NCBI GenBank assembly: GCA_020861125.1
Contig: JAJBSZ010000296.1
Coordinates: 1-14,563, forward strand
Source: Planctomycetota bacterium
Lineage (GTDB): Bacteria; Planctomycetota; SZUA-567
Direction of reading: 5' to 3'
DNA: 14,563 bases
Part shown: one piece after another, positions 7,044-14,318 of the stretch
How the letters are laid out: each line of letters starts with the position of its first letter
How positions within the stretch are numbered: position 1 is the first letter of the stretch
Notes under the pieces: model-generated
What the model was told of the DNA's origin: nothing
Databases searched by the model: none
The model's input: the letters and a program-made list of their open reading frames with translations, nothing else
Position numbers and translations under genes: made by a program

Positions 7044-7397
7044 CCCGAACACCCAACCATACCCATTTCCGGTACCGTCTTTTTTCATACGGGATCGTCT
7101 TATGGCGATCCCGTGTCCGTGGTAGCACGCTGGTTTGTTACCGGGAAATTGCCCGCCTGCGGTGCGTCCACCGTGGTCTGGCGGTGCTACGGCTCCCTTG
7201 CCACATGTACGCGGGCACGGTTCTTCGTAAACGCCTTCCCATGTGGTCCGTAAAAAATGTATAAGAAACTGTATTGATACCTTTGGAAAAAATGGTACAG
7301 TACTGCCACCTCGACCGGGCTTGCGAAAACATTCACGACTTCACGATATTCCAGCCGTTACTCTACTGGCACCGTGTAGTGAAGAGTCAGGAACGGA
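7044..7397. other. Non-coding region between purL and the catabolic cluster
   Basis: About 350 bases hold no convincing gene or tRNA. Visible structures are a hairpin (ACGGGATCG 7089-7097 with CGATCCCGT 7106-7114, with a T-run before it rather than after it) and a spaced inverted repeat, CCACATG (7201-7207) and CATGTGG (7240-7246). The last 130 bases become A+T-richer and hold a promoter candidate for the enolase-superfamily gene. Confidence 0.5.
7274..7303 (+). promoter_or_regulatory. Promoter and possible GntR operator for the catabolic cluster
   Basis: TTGATA (7274-7279) and TACAGT (7296-7301) are 16 bp apart and would start transcription about 90 nt before the ATG at 7398. The -10 overlaps GTAC-A-GTAC (7295-7303), a short palindrome that could be an operator for the GntR-type regulator encoded in the cluster. 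The 12-mer ATGGTACAGTAC recurs at 12530-12541, just before the patatin gene. Confidence 0.45.
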
Positions 7398-8576
7398 ATG
7401 AAAATTACCGCGGTTACCTCCATGATTCTTCGGTACACCTGCGCAACCCCCATTGCCGATGCCCAAAATTATTTCGACCAGCGTTTCGCCCTCCTCGTCA
7501 GCATTACCACCGACACCGGCCTGACCGGCATCGGGGAAGCGGCCACCTTCGGCGGACCTCCCGCCACCACCCAATGCATTATCGACACCGAACTCGCGCC
7601 CATGCTTATCGGCCGGGATCCCACCACCATCGAGCGCCTCTGGAACATGATGTTTGATCGCACCCGCCAACACGGGCGCGGCGGCATCGTCTTTGCCGCC
7701 ATGAGCGGCATCGACGTCGCCCTGTGGGACCTCCTCGGGAAGGTCGCCGGTCTGCCGGTATACAAACTTCTTGGCGGCTATACCGATACCCTCGTGCCCT
7801 ACGCCAGCGCCGGCTTCTATGCCGCGGGCAAGGACAGCCATCGGTTGGCCGATGAAGTCGAGAGCTATTTCCAGCAGGGCTTCCGGTACGCCAAAATCAA
7901 AATCGGTCGCAACCCGGGTGTTTTCCTGTCGCCTCTGGCCAACCTTGCCAACGGCGATCGCCTCACCACCCGCCCGGAGGAGGACTTGGATCGGGTCGCC
8001 GCCTGCTGCCGCGTCGCAGAGCGCCACGGAGGCCGGATCATGGTGGACGCCAATTGCGCCTGGGACACGCCCACCGCCATGCAGATGGGCCGGCAACTCC
8101 AGGACCTGGGGGTCTTCTGGTTGGAGGAACCGCTGCATCTGGACAACGTCGACGGCTCGGCAGAACTTTGCGCCGCTCTCGACCTGCCGATTGCCGGCTA
8201 TGAAACGGAAACCGGGTTGTTCCGGTTCCGGCGCTTCATCGACCAGCGGGCGGTGGATATCGTCCAGCCCGATGTCATTTGGACGGGCGGCATCACCGAA
8301 TGCGTCAAAATCGCCCACTATGCCGCGGCCCACAGTTTGCCGACCATTCCCCATGCCTTTGCCGGGGCGGTAAGCCTCGCCGCCAACGCCCATTTCCTCG
8401 CCTCCCTGGGCAACGGCGGCATCCTGGAAATGGACCGTAATCCCAACCCCCTGCGCGATGAGCTGGTGGAGGAACCGCTCCACCCGGGAGCCGACGGCCT
8501 GGTGCGGCTGCCGGACGCGCCGGGACTGGGCGTAACGCTGCGTCGCGATGCTATCGAAAAATACCGGGTCGGGTAG
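7398..8576 (+). CDS. Mandelate racemase/muconate lactonizing enzyme-family protein
   Basis: This 392-residue enolase-superfamily protein has an N-terminal capping domain (about 1-125) followed by the (beta/alpha)7-beta barrel. Catalytic landmarks are KIK (Lys166, Lys168), the three metal ligands Asp217 (VDAN), Glu243 or Glu244 (WLEEP) and Glu269 (GYETE), and the Asp292/His319 pair (QPDV, IPHA). This is the mandelate-racemase subgroup arrangement, which removes a proton next to a carboxylate and usually dehydrates acid sugars or racemises hydroxy acids. The exact substrate cannot be read from sequence. An insertion of about 20 residues (171-193) separates the KxK strand from the first metal ligand. 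AGGA lies five bases upstream of the ATG. It is followed by a GntR regulator and a TRAP transporter, which probably import its substrate. Confidence 0.88.
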   Translation: MKITAVTSMILRYTCATPIADAQNYFDQRFALLVSITTDTGLTGIGEAATFGGPPATTQCIIDTELAPMLIGRDPTTIERLWNMMFDRTRQHGRGGIVFAAMSGIDVALWDLLGKVAGLPVYKLLGGYTDTLVPYASAGFYAAGKDSHRLADEVESYFQQGFRYAKIKIGRNPGVFLSPLANLANGDRLTTRPEEDLDRVAACCRVAERHGGRIMVDANCAWDTPTAMQMGRQLQDLGVFWLEEPLHLDNVDGSAELCAALDLPIAGYETETGLFRFRRFIDQRAVDIVQPDVIWTGGITECVKIAHYAAAHSLPTIPHAFAGAVSLAANAHFLASLGNGGILEMDRNPNPLRDELVEEPLHPGADGLVRLPDAPGLGVTLRRDAIEKYRVG

Positions 8577-8656
8577 GCAACACCACGCCCGGATGTGAGG
8601 CGTACCGCCACGAGAGCAAAAGCGAATTGGACTACCGTGTTTCCCGGGGGAACCGC

Positions 8657-9355
8657 ATGGCAGAGGCGCCGAAAATTCCGGCCACGGTGGAAACCTACAA
8701 CATCATCAAGGCGATGATCGTGAATTTCGAATTGCCGCCGGGCCAACTATTGCTGGTCCAGCCCCTCACCCAAAGGCTGGGCGCCTCGCGGACGCCGGTG
8801 CGGGAGGCGATCATCCGGCTCAAGGAAGAGAACCTGGTGGAGGACGCGCCCGGCCGGAAATTCCGCGTGACCCCGTTGACCCAGAAAGCCGTGGACGACA
8901 TCTACAACGCCCGGCGAATCATCGAGCGCGAAGCGCTCCGGCGGGCGACGGAACGGCTGGACGACCGGCGGATCCGTGAGTTCGAGCGTTCGGTTCAGGC
9001 TTCGCGCCGGTGCCTCGACCACGGCGATATCGGCGGGTTTTTCGAAGAGGATCACCGCTTCCATGATCTGATTCTCGCCCTCGACGACAACCGGGTCTTT
9101 CTCGACTGCATCCGCCGCCACAAGGACAACATGCAGCGCATCCGGCGGCTCACCGCCAGCAGTCCGGTCCGCCTGGACGCCGTGGTGGGCGAACACCAGG
9201 CGATCGTCCTCCGCCTCAAGGACCGGGACAGCGCTGGTGCGGTGCGGGCCATGGATCGCCATCTGGAAGAATCCGTCGCCAACGCGAGGGAATGGAGAAA
9301 ACACAACAGCTGCGGCATTCTTGCCGGGCGTGAAACCGCTGTCGACGCCACCTGA
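8657..9355 (+). CDS. GntR-family transcriptional regulator, FCD subfamily
   Basis: This 232-residue regulator has an N-terminal winged helix-turn-helix (about 8-75) with the typical segments LTQRLGASRTPVREAIIRL and NLVEDAPGRKFRV. A C-terminal all-helical FCD ligand-binding domain follows. The metal-binding residues of FCD domains are present: Asp132 and His136 (EEDHRFHDLI), His180 (GEHQAI) and His202 (DRHLEE). Such regulators sense carboxylates or sugar acids, often bound through the metal, and mostly repress the neighbouring uptake and catabolic genes. The ATG at 8657 has GGGGG six bases upstream and is preferred over the in-frame TTG at 8627. It lies between the enzyme gene (80-bp gap) and dctQ (48-bp gap), so it is probably autoregulated with the operon. 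Confidence 0.9.
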   Translation: MAEAPKIPATVETYNIIKAMIVNFELPPGQLLLVQPLTQRLGASRTPVREAIIRLKEENLVEDAPGRKFRVTPLTQKAVDDIYNARRIIEREALRRATERLDDRRIREFERSVQASRRCLDHGDIGGFFEEDHRFHDLILALDDNRVFLDCIRRHKDNMQRIRRLTASSPVRLDAVVGEHQAIVLRLKDRDSAGAVRAMDRHLEESVANAREWRKHNSCGILAGRETAVDAT

Positions 9356-9403
9356 GGCGCCGGCTTCTCCCTGGGCGGCAACATGGATAAGGAGAATAGT
9401 TCT

Positions 9404-9898
9404 ATGGCACCCTTTGTCAGGTTTTGCACCAGGACGCTGGAGGCATTCGCCGCCACCATCCTCTTCGTGCTGACCATCATGGTCTTCATCAACGTGGTTC
9501 TCCGGTACGGATTCAATTCCAGTATCACGATCACCGAGGAACTGGGCCGGTACCTTTTCGTCTGGCTGGTCTTCGCCGGTGCGATCCTGGCCGCCGGGTC
9601 CGACACCCACGTCCGGGTCGATCTGCTGACGCGGCTTCTGCCGCGGATGCCCCGGGACGTCCTGGCCATCATCTGCGACGCCATCATGATCTACTGCTGT
9701 TATCTCATCGTCGTGGGCGGCTTCCAGCTTTCCCTGCTCAACATGGACAACCGCCTGGCGATCAGTCGGCTTCCGGTGGGCTGGCTGTATATGGCCGGGT
9801 TTCTCTGCGGGCTCTGCATCGGACTCATCCTTATCGTACGCATGATTGGCAGAATCATCGACCTGGCCAGGACGCCGGCCGTGGCACAGGAGGGATAA
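9404..9898 (+). CDS. dctQ: TRAP transporter small permease (DctQ)
   Basis: This 164-residue inner-membrane protein has four hydrophobic helices, at about 13-36, 45-62, 80-104 and 121-147, and the conserved segment INVVLRYGFNSS-ITITEELGRYLFVWLVF of the DctQ family. It forms the permease with the large subunit encoded directly downstream. The start at 9404 is chosen because AAGGAG (9388-9393) lies about 10 nt before it. An in-frame ATG at 9383 (7 residues longer) overlaps that ribosome binding site and has none of its own. It is the first of the three transporter genes. Confidence 0.9.
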   Translation: MAPFVRFCTRTLEAFAATILFVLTIMVFINVVLRYGFNSSITITEELGRYLFVWLVFAGAILAAGSDTHVRVDLLTRLLPRMPRDVLAIICDAIMIYCCYLIVVGGFQLSLLNMDNRLAISRLPVGWLYMAGFLCGLCIGLILIVRMIGRIIDLARTPAVAQEG

Positions 9899-9901
9899 CC
9901 C

Positions 9902-11182
9902 ATGACGCTTCTCGTTTTCCTCGTGGCGCTCACCGTCACCATCGGCATGGGCATTCCCATCGCTTTCGCCCTGCTGGCCTGCGCCGTGGTGTTGATGCAC
10001 CATATTGACTTCTTCGACATCCAGATCATGGCGCAGAACATCGTGGCCGGCTCCGACAACTTTTCCCTCATGGCCATCCCTTTCTTTATTCTCGCCGGCG
10101 AAGTGATGAACAAGGGCGGGTTGTCCCAGCGGATCGTGGATTTGCCCCTCCGGCTTATCGGCCATAAACCGGGCGGACTCGGCTACGTCGCCATCATCGC
10201 CACGGTGCTCATGGCCAGCCTGTCCGGCTCGGCGGTGGCGGATACGGCGGCGGTGGCGGCCATTCTCATCCCCATGATGGTAAACGCCGGCTATCCGGTC
10301 ATCCGTTCGGTCGGCCTCATCTCCGCCGGCGGCATCATCGCCCCCATCATCCCGCCGTCCATGCCGTTTATCGTGTTTGGCGTCACCGCGAGCGTGTCCA
10401 TCACCCGGCTGTTCATGGGCGGCATCGTGCCTGGCCTCATCATGGGCACGGCGCTGGGCGTTACCTGGTACCTGCAGACGAAGAAGATGGATTTGGCCCT
10501 GCAGCCCAAGGCCACCGGCGCCGAGATCTGGCGCACCTTCGTTTCCAGCATCTGGGCTCTTTTCCTGCCGGTGATCATCATCGGCGGCTTTCGGCTCGGA
10601 CTGTTTACGGCCACCGAGGCGGGCGCGGTGGCGGCGGTGTACGCCATGTTCATCGGGCTGGTGGTGTACCGGGAGATGGGCCTGCGCGACTTCTACGGCA
10701 TTCTGGTGGGCGCGGTCCGCACGGTGGGGGTGGTGATGTTTCTGGTCGCCGCCGCCAATGTCTCGGGCTACCTGATGGCCCTGGCCGAGCTGCCGGTAAT
10801 GGTGGCGGACCTCCTCGGGCCCCTGGTGGGCAGTCCGAAGCTGCTCATCGTGGTAATCATGATCCTCACCCTGTTCGTCGGCATGGTCATGGACCTGACG
10901 CCGGCGGTCCTCATTCTGGTACCGGTGCTCATGCCCCTGATCCGTCAGGCCAATATCGATACCGCCTATTTCGGCATCCTTTTCATCCTCAACCTCTGCA
11001 TCGGTCTCATCACGCCGCCGGTCGGCAATGTCCTGAACGTCATCACCGGCATCGCCCGCATCCGTTTCGACCAGGCGGCGCGCGGCGTCTTTCCCTTTCT
11101 GCTGGCGCATGTCATCGTTTTGGCCCTCTTGATCGCCTTCCCGGACATCGTGCTGGTTCCGCTCCGGTTTTTGATGAAATAG
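9902..11182 (+). CDS. dctM: TRAP transporter large permease (DctM)
   Basis: This 426-residue, very hydrophobic protein has about a dozen membrane segments and the signatures of the DctM subunit. These are IPFFILAGEVMNKGGLSQRI, the first hairpin region SGSAVADTAAVAAILIP, the segment GGIIAPIIPPSMPFIVFG, and near the C-terminus GLITPPVGNVLNVI. DctM carries the sodium-coupled transport path, using an elevator mechanism. The start lies three bases after the dctQ stop, with GGAGGGATAACCC upstream, so the two are translationally linked. It works with DctQ and the periplasmic DctP. Confidence 0.95.
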   Translation: MTLLVFLVALTVTIGMGIPIAFALLACAVVLMHHIDFFDIQIMAQNIVAGSDNFSLMAIPFFILAGEVMNKGGLSQRIVDLPLRLIGHKPGGLGYVAIIATVLMASLSGSAVADTAAVAAILIPMMVNAGYPVIRSVGLISAGGIIAPIIPPSMPFIVFGVTASVSITRLFMGGIVPGLIMGTALGVTWYLQTKKMDLALQPKATGAEIWRTFVSSIWALFLPVIIIGGFRLGLFTATEAGAVAAVYAMFIGLVVYREMGLRDFYGILVGAVRTVGVVMFLVAAANVSGYLMALAELPVMVADLLGPLVGSPKLLIVVIMILTLFVGMVMDLTPAVLILVPVLMPLIRQANIDTAYFGILFILNLCIGLITPPVGNVLNVITGIARIRFDQAARGVFPFLLAHVIVLALLIAFPDIVLVPLRFLMK

Positions 11183-11187
11183 CAGTC

Positions 11188-11214
11188 GGGCCCCGGGCAC
11201 GGTGCCCCGCGGCC
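11188..11214 (+). other. Intercistronic hairpin between dctM and dctP
   Basis: The 59-bp gap contains a GC-rich hairpin: an inner stem GGGCA (11195-11199) with TGCCC (11203-11207), and possible outer pairing of GGCC (11189-11192) with GGCC (11211-11214). No T-run follows. Such hairpins between permease and binding-protein genes often stabilise the binding-protein mRNA or attenuate transcription; that role is inferred here. Confidence 0.5.
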
Positions 11215-11241
11215 AGGAATAGTTTTCCCAAGGAGAATGGT

Positions 11242-12249
11242 ATGAGCAGAAAAATCGCAATGGCGGTATGCGGGCTTCTCGCCCTGGCGTGCGTGTCGGC
11301 GAGCGCCGGCGAAAAGTACACCATCCGTCTCGGCTTCGAGACACCGCGCACCGACTCGCAATTCGTCGGCGCCGACCACATGGCCAAGGTGGCGGCGGAA
11401 AAATCGGGCGGCCGTTTGGACATCAAGCTCTTCCCCGACGGCGTCCTCGGCAGCGCCCAGGCCATGCTGACCCAAATGCGGGGCGGCACCCTGGACATCT
11501 ACCTCGGTGGTTCCGGTTATTTCGCCAATATGGCCGAGACCCTGAACATCGTCGACATCCCGTTCCTGTTCCGGGGCTACAAGCACGTCGACAAGGTCCT
11601 CACGGGCGAACTCGGCCGCACCATGCTGGACCAGCTCGAGCCCTTCGGCATGAAGGGACTGGCCTTCTTTGAAAACGGCTTCCGCTGCCTGACCAATTCC
11701 CGCCGGCCCGTCACCAAGGCTTCGGACGTCGAGGGACTTAAGCTCCGCACCCTGGCCAATCCGATGCACATCGAGGCCTGGACGCTTCTCGGGACCAACC
11801 CGGTGCCGATGCCGCTGTCCGAACTCTATACCGCCCTCGAAACCAAAACGGTGGAAGGCCAGGAACACCCGCTGAACGTCACCTATTCGGCCAAGCTGTA
11901 TGAGGTGCAGCCCCATATCAGCGTCTCCAACCACACCTACACGCCGCTGATCATCGCCATGAACCTGGACAAGTTCAACGCCCTGCCCGAGGAACTGCAG
12001 AAGATCCTCATCGAGGCGGCCGAAGAAGGCGCCGCCGCCCAGAAAAAGTTCATCCGCGACAACATCGCCGAAATGGTCAAGGAAATGGCCGCCTTCGGCT
12101 GCCAGATCGTTCCCGCCAGCGACGTGGACATGCAGTCTTTCGTCGACATCATTGGCGAAAAGACCAAGGCCATGTACCTTAAGGATTTCGGCGGCGAAGT
12201 GGGCGAGAAGTGGCTGCAGATCATCGCCGACGAAGCGGTCGACGACTAG
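11242..12249 (+). CDS. dctP: TRAP transporter periplasmic substrate-binding protein (DctP)
   Basis: This 335-residue protein has a Sec signal peptide (MSRK, then a hydrophobic core to about 18, with likely cleavage near SASAG at 22-23). The mature DctP fold shows typical blocks: KLFPDGVLGSAQAMLTQMRGG, IPFLFRGYKH, the conserved Arg that binds the substrate carboxylate in GLKLRTLANP (Arg169), and the family signature as VEGQEHP (204-210; more often ENP). It captures the substrate in the periplasm and hands it to DctQM. AAGGAG lies just upstream of the ATG. The stop codon TAG is part of a CTAG that forms the left target duplication of the mobile element described next. It is the last gene of the catabolic cluster. 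Confidence 0.93.
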   Translation: MSRKIAMAVCGLLALACVSASAGEKYTIRLGFETPRTDSQFVGADHMAKVAAEKSGGRLDIKLFPDGVLGSAQAMLTQMRGGTLDIYLGGSGYFANMAETLNIVDIPFLFRGYKHVDKVLTGELGRTMLDQLEPFGMKGLAFFENGFRCLTNSRRPVTKASDVEGLKLRTLANPMHIEAWTLLGTNPVPMPLSELYTALETKTVEGQEHPLNVTYSAKLYEVQPHISVSNHTYTPLIIAMNLDKFNALPEELQKILIEAAEEGAAAQKKFIRDNIAEMVKEMAAFGCQIVPASDVDMQSFVDIIGEKTKAMYLKDFGGEVGEKWLQIIADEAVDD

Positions 12250-12353
12250 TACAGAGGCAAGATTGAGAAAGTGGTTATGTACACAGTCAATATCCTCACC
12301 GTACCGTAGTTGCAGAAGTTATACCCACATTTTCAAAATTGACTGTGTACTAG
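12246..12353. mobile_element. Small CTAG-flanked element with inverted repeat ends
   Basis: CTAG stands at 12246-12249 and again at 12350-12353. The 100 bases between (12250-12349) begin and end with imperfect inverted repeats. The outer 25 bases of the left end (TACAGAGGCAAGATTG...GTGG) match the reverse complement of the right end (TACACAGTCAATTTTG...GTGG) at 19 of 25 positions. A second, better copy of the end sequence, GTACACAGTCAAT (12279-12291), lies inside the left part and is a perfect 13-bp inverted repeat of 12338-12350. The element encodes no protein. It looks like a non-autonomous element or an IS remnant with a 4-bp target duplication. From memory, the CAATTTTGAAAAT-like end resembles IS21-family end repeats; I cannot confirm this. 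Confidence 0.6.
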
Positions 12354-12412
12354 CCTGCGGCCGAAGCCTGCGGCGGGCGGTTGGCCCGACCGGCCAGCCA
12401 AGAAAGCGTATC

Positions 12413-12443
12413 GGGGGACGGCCATGCCGTCCCCCGCGGTTTT
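12413..12443 (+). terminator. Terminator hairpin after the catabolic cluster
   Basis: A 10-bp perfect stem, GGGGGACGGC (12413-12422) with GCCGTCCCCC (12426-12435), has a 3-nt loop and is followed by GCGGTTTT. The T-run is short, but the stem is very strong. It would end the TRAP operon. The rest of the 12354-12551 gap holds a further small hairpin (GCCGGG/CCCGGC near 12444-12458) and a possible -10 TATAAG (12514-12519) for the patatin gene, without a good -35. Confidence 0.65.
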
Positions 12444-12551
12444 GCCGGGTAGCCCGGCTGCCGGCTTCGGCTTCCGCCGCCGGGCAATCCGGTTGCTTTG
12501 CCGACAGTATTGGTATAAGGTAGGTGGGGATGGTACAGTACGGGACCGGGA

Positions 12552-13481
12552 ATGACTACCATGCGAGCAACGGAAAAATTCGGGGTGGCGCTGGGCGGCG
12601 GCGGCAGCCGGGCGTTCATCCATCTGGGGGTATTGTCCAAGCTGGATGAGGCCGGTCTGCATCCGGCGTACATTTCGGGTTCCAGCATGGGCGCGGTGTT
12701 GGGCGCCCTGTATGCCGCCCGACCCCACAGCCGCGAGAACATCACCCGGATTCTCGACTATTTCCGCCGGTCCTCGTTGTTCGGCGGGCTGATCCGGCCC
12801 ACCACGGGGGATAACCTGCACCGCCGGCAAGGTTTCTTCGGCGGCCTGGCCCGCAAGCTGGCCACGGTGTCGGTGGCGTCCGTCGTATCTTTCCGGCTGG
12901 GTTTGCGCCGCCTCAACCCCGTCAACCAGGCCATCGACGAACTCTTCCCCGGCGACGAAGCTCGGTTCGAAACGCTTGGCATACCCTGCGGCTCCAATTC
13001 CCTCAACCTGACCACGGGGGAGCTCGTGGAGCACACAAGCGGTCCCGTCGCCCCGGCCCTCAAGGCCGGCGTCGCCGTCGGATTGGTGTTTGCGCCGCAC
13101 CTGCTGGGGGATCACCAGCATGCCGATGCCGCGCCGGTGTGTCCCGTGCCGGTTCGGCTGTGCCGGAATCTCGGGGCGGAGACGGTGCTGGCGGTGGATA
13201 TCTGCGCCCCCATCGACCGGCCGCACGTATCGTCCAGCGGGTTCGACGTGGTGCGGCGGATCCTCTCCATGCAGAGTGAAGCCCTCAACCTTCAGGAAAC
13301 CGCCACCGCCGACGTGCTGCTCAAACTGGACGTGGCGGACGTGTTCTGGGGCGATTTCAGCCGCATCGACGAACTGGTGGAACGGGGACGGGAAGCGACC
13401 GCGGGCATTCTCGATACCATCCGGACCAAATTGGAAGCGGGACGGAAGACCAGGGCGGTCCTTGCCAACCGTGGCGCCTGA
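12552..13481 (+). CDS. Patatin-like phospholipase-family protein, altered Asp motif
   Basis: This 309-residue protein has the patatin fold of bacterial RssA/YjjU-like proteins, which hydrolyse acyl esters with a Ser-Asp dyad. The oxyanion loop GGGGSR (15-20) and the nucleophile motif GSSMG (Ser45) are intact, and LTTGELVEHTSGPVAPAL (153-170) is the usual middle block. The catalytic Asp motif, normally DGG or DGA, reads ADAAPVCPVPV (Asp192): the Asp is kept, but the following Gly is Ala. The normally Ser-containing segment before it reads AGVAVGLVFAP. Activity is therefore plausible but not certain. There is no signal peptide. The ATG at 12552 has only GGGA upstream, and ATG 12561 is an alternative. 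The methyltransferase-like gene starts nine bases after its stop, so the two are probably co-translated. Confidence 0.85.
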   Translation: MTTMRATEKFGVALGGGGSRAFIHLGVLSKLDEAGLHPAYISGSSMGAVLGALYAARPHSRENITRILDYFRRSSLFGGLIRPTTGDNLHRRQGFFGGLARKLATVSVASVVSFRLGLRRLNPVNQAIDELFPGDEARFETLGIPCGSNSLNLTTGELVEHTSGPVAPALKAGVAVGLVFAPHLLGDHQHADAAPVCPVPVRLCRNLGAETVLAVDICAPIDRPHVSSSGFDVVRRILSMQSEALNLQETATADVLLKLDVADVFWGDFSRIDELVERGREATAGILDTIRTKLEAGRKTRAVLANRGA

Positions 13482-13490
13482 AAGGATTGC

Positions 13491-14054
13491 ATGGGCTACG
13501 TCGGGCGCGGCGGTGAAAAGATGGCGTGGGCCCTCGCCTGGTCCGGCCTCGATCCGAGCGGCCGGGTCTGCTGCGACCTCGGCTCCCACGTCGGCGGGTT
13601 CGTCGATGCCCTCCTGCAGGCGGGAGCGGCGCGGGTCTATGCCGTCGACACCTGCTACGGCACCTTCGCCTGGACCCTCCGGAACCATCCCCGGGTCATC
13701 CTGCACGAACGCACCAACGCGCTGCACGTCGAACTGCCGGAGGCGGTGGAGCGGGGTACCTGCGACGTCGTCTGGACCCGACAGGAAAAAATCCTGCCCC
13801 AGGCCCTCTCCCTCCTCCGGCCGGGCGGTTTCGTCCTCAGTTTGCTGAAACCCCAGTACGAGGCCGCTCCCGGTGAAATGGAAAAAGGACGCGGTCGGGT
13901 TCGGGACGACGCGCTGGAGCGCATCGTCCAGGACGTCCGGACGACGGCAGAGGCGTTCGGCCATCCGGTCGCCGGTCCGGCCCGCACGCCGTTCCTTGGG
14001 GGCAAGGGCAAGAATCCGGAATACTTCTTCCGCATCGGGCCGGTGCCGGGGTGA
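13491..14054 (+). CDS. TlyA-like rRNA methyltransferase-fold protein lacking S4 domain
   Basis: This 187-residue protein matches the methyltransferase domain of TlyA (FtsJ-like 2'-O-ribose methyltransferases of 16S/23S rRNA, once called hemolysins). The RGGEK start (Lys10), the SAM loop DLGSHVGGF (29-37), VDTCYGTFAWTLRN (52-65), RTN, the KPQYEA motif (Lys120) and the C-terminal NPEYFF (Glu177) are all present. Two parts are missing: the N-terminal S4 RNA-binding domain of about 60 residues, and the DVSFISL-type segment with the catalytic Asp, replaced by the shorter VVWTRQEKIL (93-101). Three of the four K-D-K-E catalytic residues remain. AAAGGA lies just upstream of the ATG, and no S4 domain is encoded further upstream because the patatin gene occupies that DNA. 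It may be an inactive paralogue or have a different target. Confidence 0.8.
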   Translation: MGYVGRGGEKMAWALAWSGLDPSGRVCCDLGSHVGGFVDALLQAGAARVYAVDTCYGTFAWTLRNHPRVILHERTNALHVELPEAVERGTCDVVWTRQEKILPQALSLLRPGGFVLSLLKPQYEAAPGEMEKGRGRVRDDALERIVQDVRTTAEAFGHPVAGPARTPFLGGKGKNPEYFFRIGPVPG

Positions 14055-14063
14055 CTGACGCGG

Positions 14064-14216
14064 CTAGTTACGGAAGCATTGCGGCGTCTTGCCCATGGCG
14101 CGGTGGTGCTCGACACAGGCACAGCAATGGCCGTGGCGGGCGCAGGCGACTTTCGGGCAGGTGCAGCGGGCGTTGTTGGCGACGACATTGGGGCAGGGCT
14201 TGGCGTCCTGGTTCAT
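14064..14216 (-). CDS. Small cysteine-rich protein (resembles DUF6485)
   Basis: This 50-residue protein has eight Cys (8, 18, 20, 25, 31, 32, 34, 47) and four His (28, 30, 37, 38), in a pattern like CPN...CTCPKVACARHGHCCACVEHH...PQC. The spacing suggests a zinc or iron-sulfur binding mini-protein. From memory it resembles the DUF6485 family found in many anaerobes; its role is unknown. The ATG at 14216 is chosen because GAGGAG lies six bases upstream on the minus strand. A longer frame up to 14354 lacks this and runs into the rpsU promoter. It converges on the TlyA-like gene with only nine bases between their ends. Confidence 0.8.
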   Translation of the reverse strand: MNQDAKPCPNVVANNARCTCPKVACARHGHCCACVEHHRAMGKTPQCFRN

Positions 14217-14318
14217 GGAATTCTCCTCGCGTGGGTATGATGGAAAATGGTATCCGGCAACCGCCGCCCCCGCAAGGGGCCTAATGCCGGCGGCACGGCG
14301 GGGCGTCGGGAATTCTCC

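Noticed and set aside
4710..7088. Long open frame of 792 codons on the minus strand opposite purL
   Set aside because: The plus strand encodes an unmistakable PurL. Absence of stops on the other strand is expected in G+C-rich coding DNA, and the product has no recognisable domain.
7089..7114. Hairpin after purL as a rho-independent terminator
   Set aside because: The 9-bp stem is strong, but the T-run precedes it on the plus strand, and no T-run follows on either strand.
8747..11344. Long open frame of 865 codons on the minus strand opposite the GntR and TRAP genes
   Set aside because: It spans several clear plus-strand genes and translates into a His/Asp/Gly-rich low-complexity sequence, the mirror of membrane-protein codons.
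7292..12541. Repeated 12-mer as attachment sites of an integrated element
   Set aside because: There is no integrase between the copies, the enclosed genes are ordinary metabolic genes, and a 12-bp match is within chance for this length.
12333..13964. 543-codon minus-strand frame opposite the patatin and TlyA-like genes
   Set aside because: It runs through the terminator hairpin and across two recognised genes, and has no family features.
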